DNA from: Actinomycetes bacterium
GTDB taxonomy: Bacteria > Actinomycetota > Acidimicrobiia > Acidimicrobiales > Palsa-688
Assembly (NCBI GenBank): GCA_021816565.1
Contig: JAKAXN010000187.1
Span: 1 to 8,546 of the forward strand
Length of the DNA stretch: 8,546 nt
Direction of reading: 5' to 3'
Of the stretch, positions 8,436-8,546 are shown in pieces. The notes under the pieces are model-generated. The model was not told where the DNA came from and did not search any database. It saw only the letters and a program-made list of their open reading frames with translations. The position numbers and the translations under genes are program-made. Each line of letters begins with the position of its first letter. Position 1 is the first letter of the stretch.

Positions 8436-8442
8436 GCCGCAG

Positions 8443-8546
8443 ATGAGCTCCGACGACGGACTGCGGATCGTGCGGCGGGAGCCGCTGGAGGACGGCCCGG
8501 CCGGGGGCCGGCTGATCGTCCTGGTCCACGGGGCCATGGACCGGGC
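8443..8546 (+). CDS. Probable alpha/beta-fold hydrolase (3' end outside the window)
   Basis: Only the first 34 codons are present; the frame is open to the window edge. The peptide starts MSSDDGLRIVRREPLEDGP and runs into a hydrophobic strand followed by His-Gly (LIVLVHGAMDR). The strand-HG pattern is the oxyanion-hole loop near the N-terminus of alpha/beta hydrolases, and HGAMDR is a frequent form of it in actinobacterial members. The nucleophile elbow, acid and catalytic His lie beyond the window, so neither activity nor substrate (ester, lactone, epoxide, acyl-CoA) can be stated. The start is supported by the TAnnnT box 7 bases upstream and by the divergent yceH gene on the left. The family call rests on one short motif and is moderate. 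Confidence 0.62.
   Translation, partial: MSSDDGLRIVRREPLEDGPAGGRLIVLVHGAMDR

Larger units (their letters stand above)
8358..8442. promoter_or_regulatory. Divergent control region between yceH and the alpha/beta hydrolase gene
   Basis: These 85 bp separate two divergent start codons. The middle (about 8385-8425) is almost pure G and C with C-runs, while each edge has a short A/T-containing box facing outward. No Shine-Dalgarno sequence is evident ahead of either start. The arrangement suggests two back-to-back leaderless promoters; no operator-like inverted repeat is convincing. Confidence 0.6.

Noticed and set aside
8358..8537. 60-codon N-terminal extension of the YceH homologue
   Set aside because: It runs through the divergent region and into the opposite hydrolase gene. 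Family similarity begins at 8357, where a -10 box also sits just upstream.

Overview
The window is about 70% G+C by eye, with strongly G/C-biased third codon positions and tightly packed genes. It looks like a chromosomal segment of an actinomycete (Actinomycetota). Three things support this. The 2-oxoglutarate decarboxylase/dehydrogenase is of the actinobacterial Kgd/OdhA type, with an E2 acyltransferase domain fused in front of the E1 part. The membrane adenylate cyclase has the six-helix + HAMP + class IIIb layout of the mycobacterial Rv1318c/Rv3645 group. Several genes have TAnnnT-like -10 boxes only 6-10 nt before the ATG, as expected for leaderless mRNAs. I cannot place it below phylum; an uncultured or deep-branching lineage is possible but only a guess.

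Layout, left to right. (1) Bases 1-473, +: the 3' part of a HAD-IA hydrolase gene cut by the window edge. (2) Bases 470-2035, +: the membrane cyclase, whose GTG start overlaps the HAD stop by 4 bp, so the two are probably one transcript with coupled translation. (3) Bases 2061-5807, -: kgd, convergent with the cyclase across 25 bp. (4) Bases 5808-5907: a 100-bp divergent control region shared by kgd and ettA. (5) Bases 5908-7593, +: ettA, the ABC-F translational throttle. (6) Bases 7602-8357, -: a YceH/DUF480 family double winged-helix protein, convergent with ettA across 8 bp, with a possible hairpin at the junction. (7) Bases 8358-8442: a second divergent control region. (8) Bases 8443-8546, +: the first 34 codons of a probable alpha/beta hydrolase.

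Most of the content is core metabolism, signalling and translation control. Kgd stands at the 2-oxoglutarate branch point of the TCA cycle. The cyclase would make cAMP in response to a membrane cue. EttA couples translation to the ATP/ADP ratio. A functional link among them is inference from proximity only. I found no mobile element, CRISPR array, tRNA, rRNA, prophage or defence system, and no clear candidate for an undescribed multi-gene system. No gene-free stretch exceeds about 100 bp. The points most worth checking are the leaderless-type promoters, the ettA/kgd divergent arrangement, the HAD-cyclase overlap, the Gln at the E2 catalytic Asp position of Kgd, and the expanded linker in the YceH homologue.
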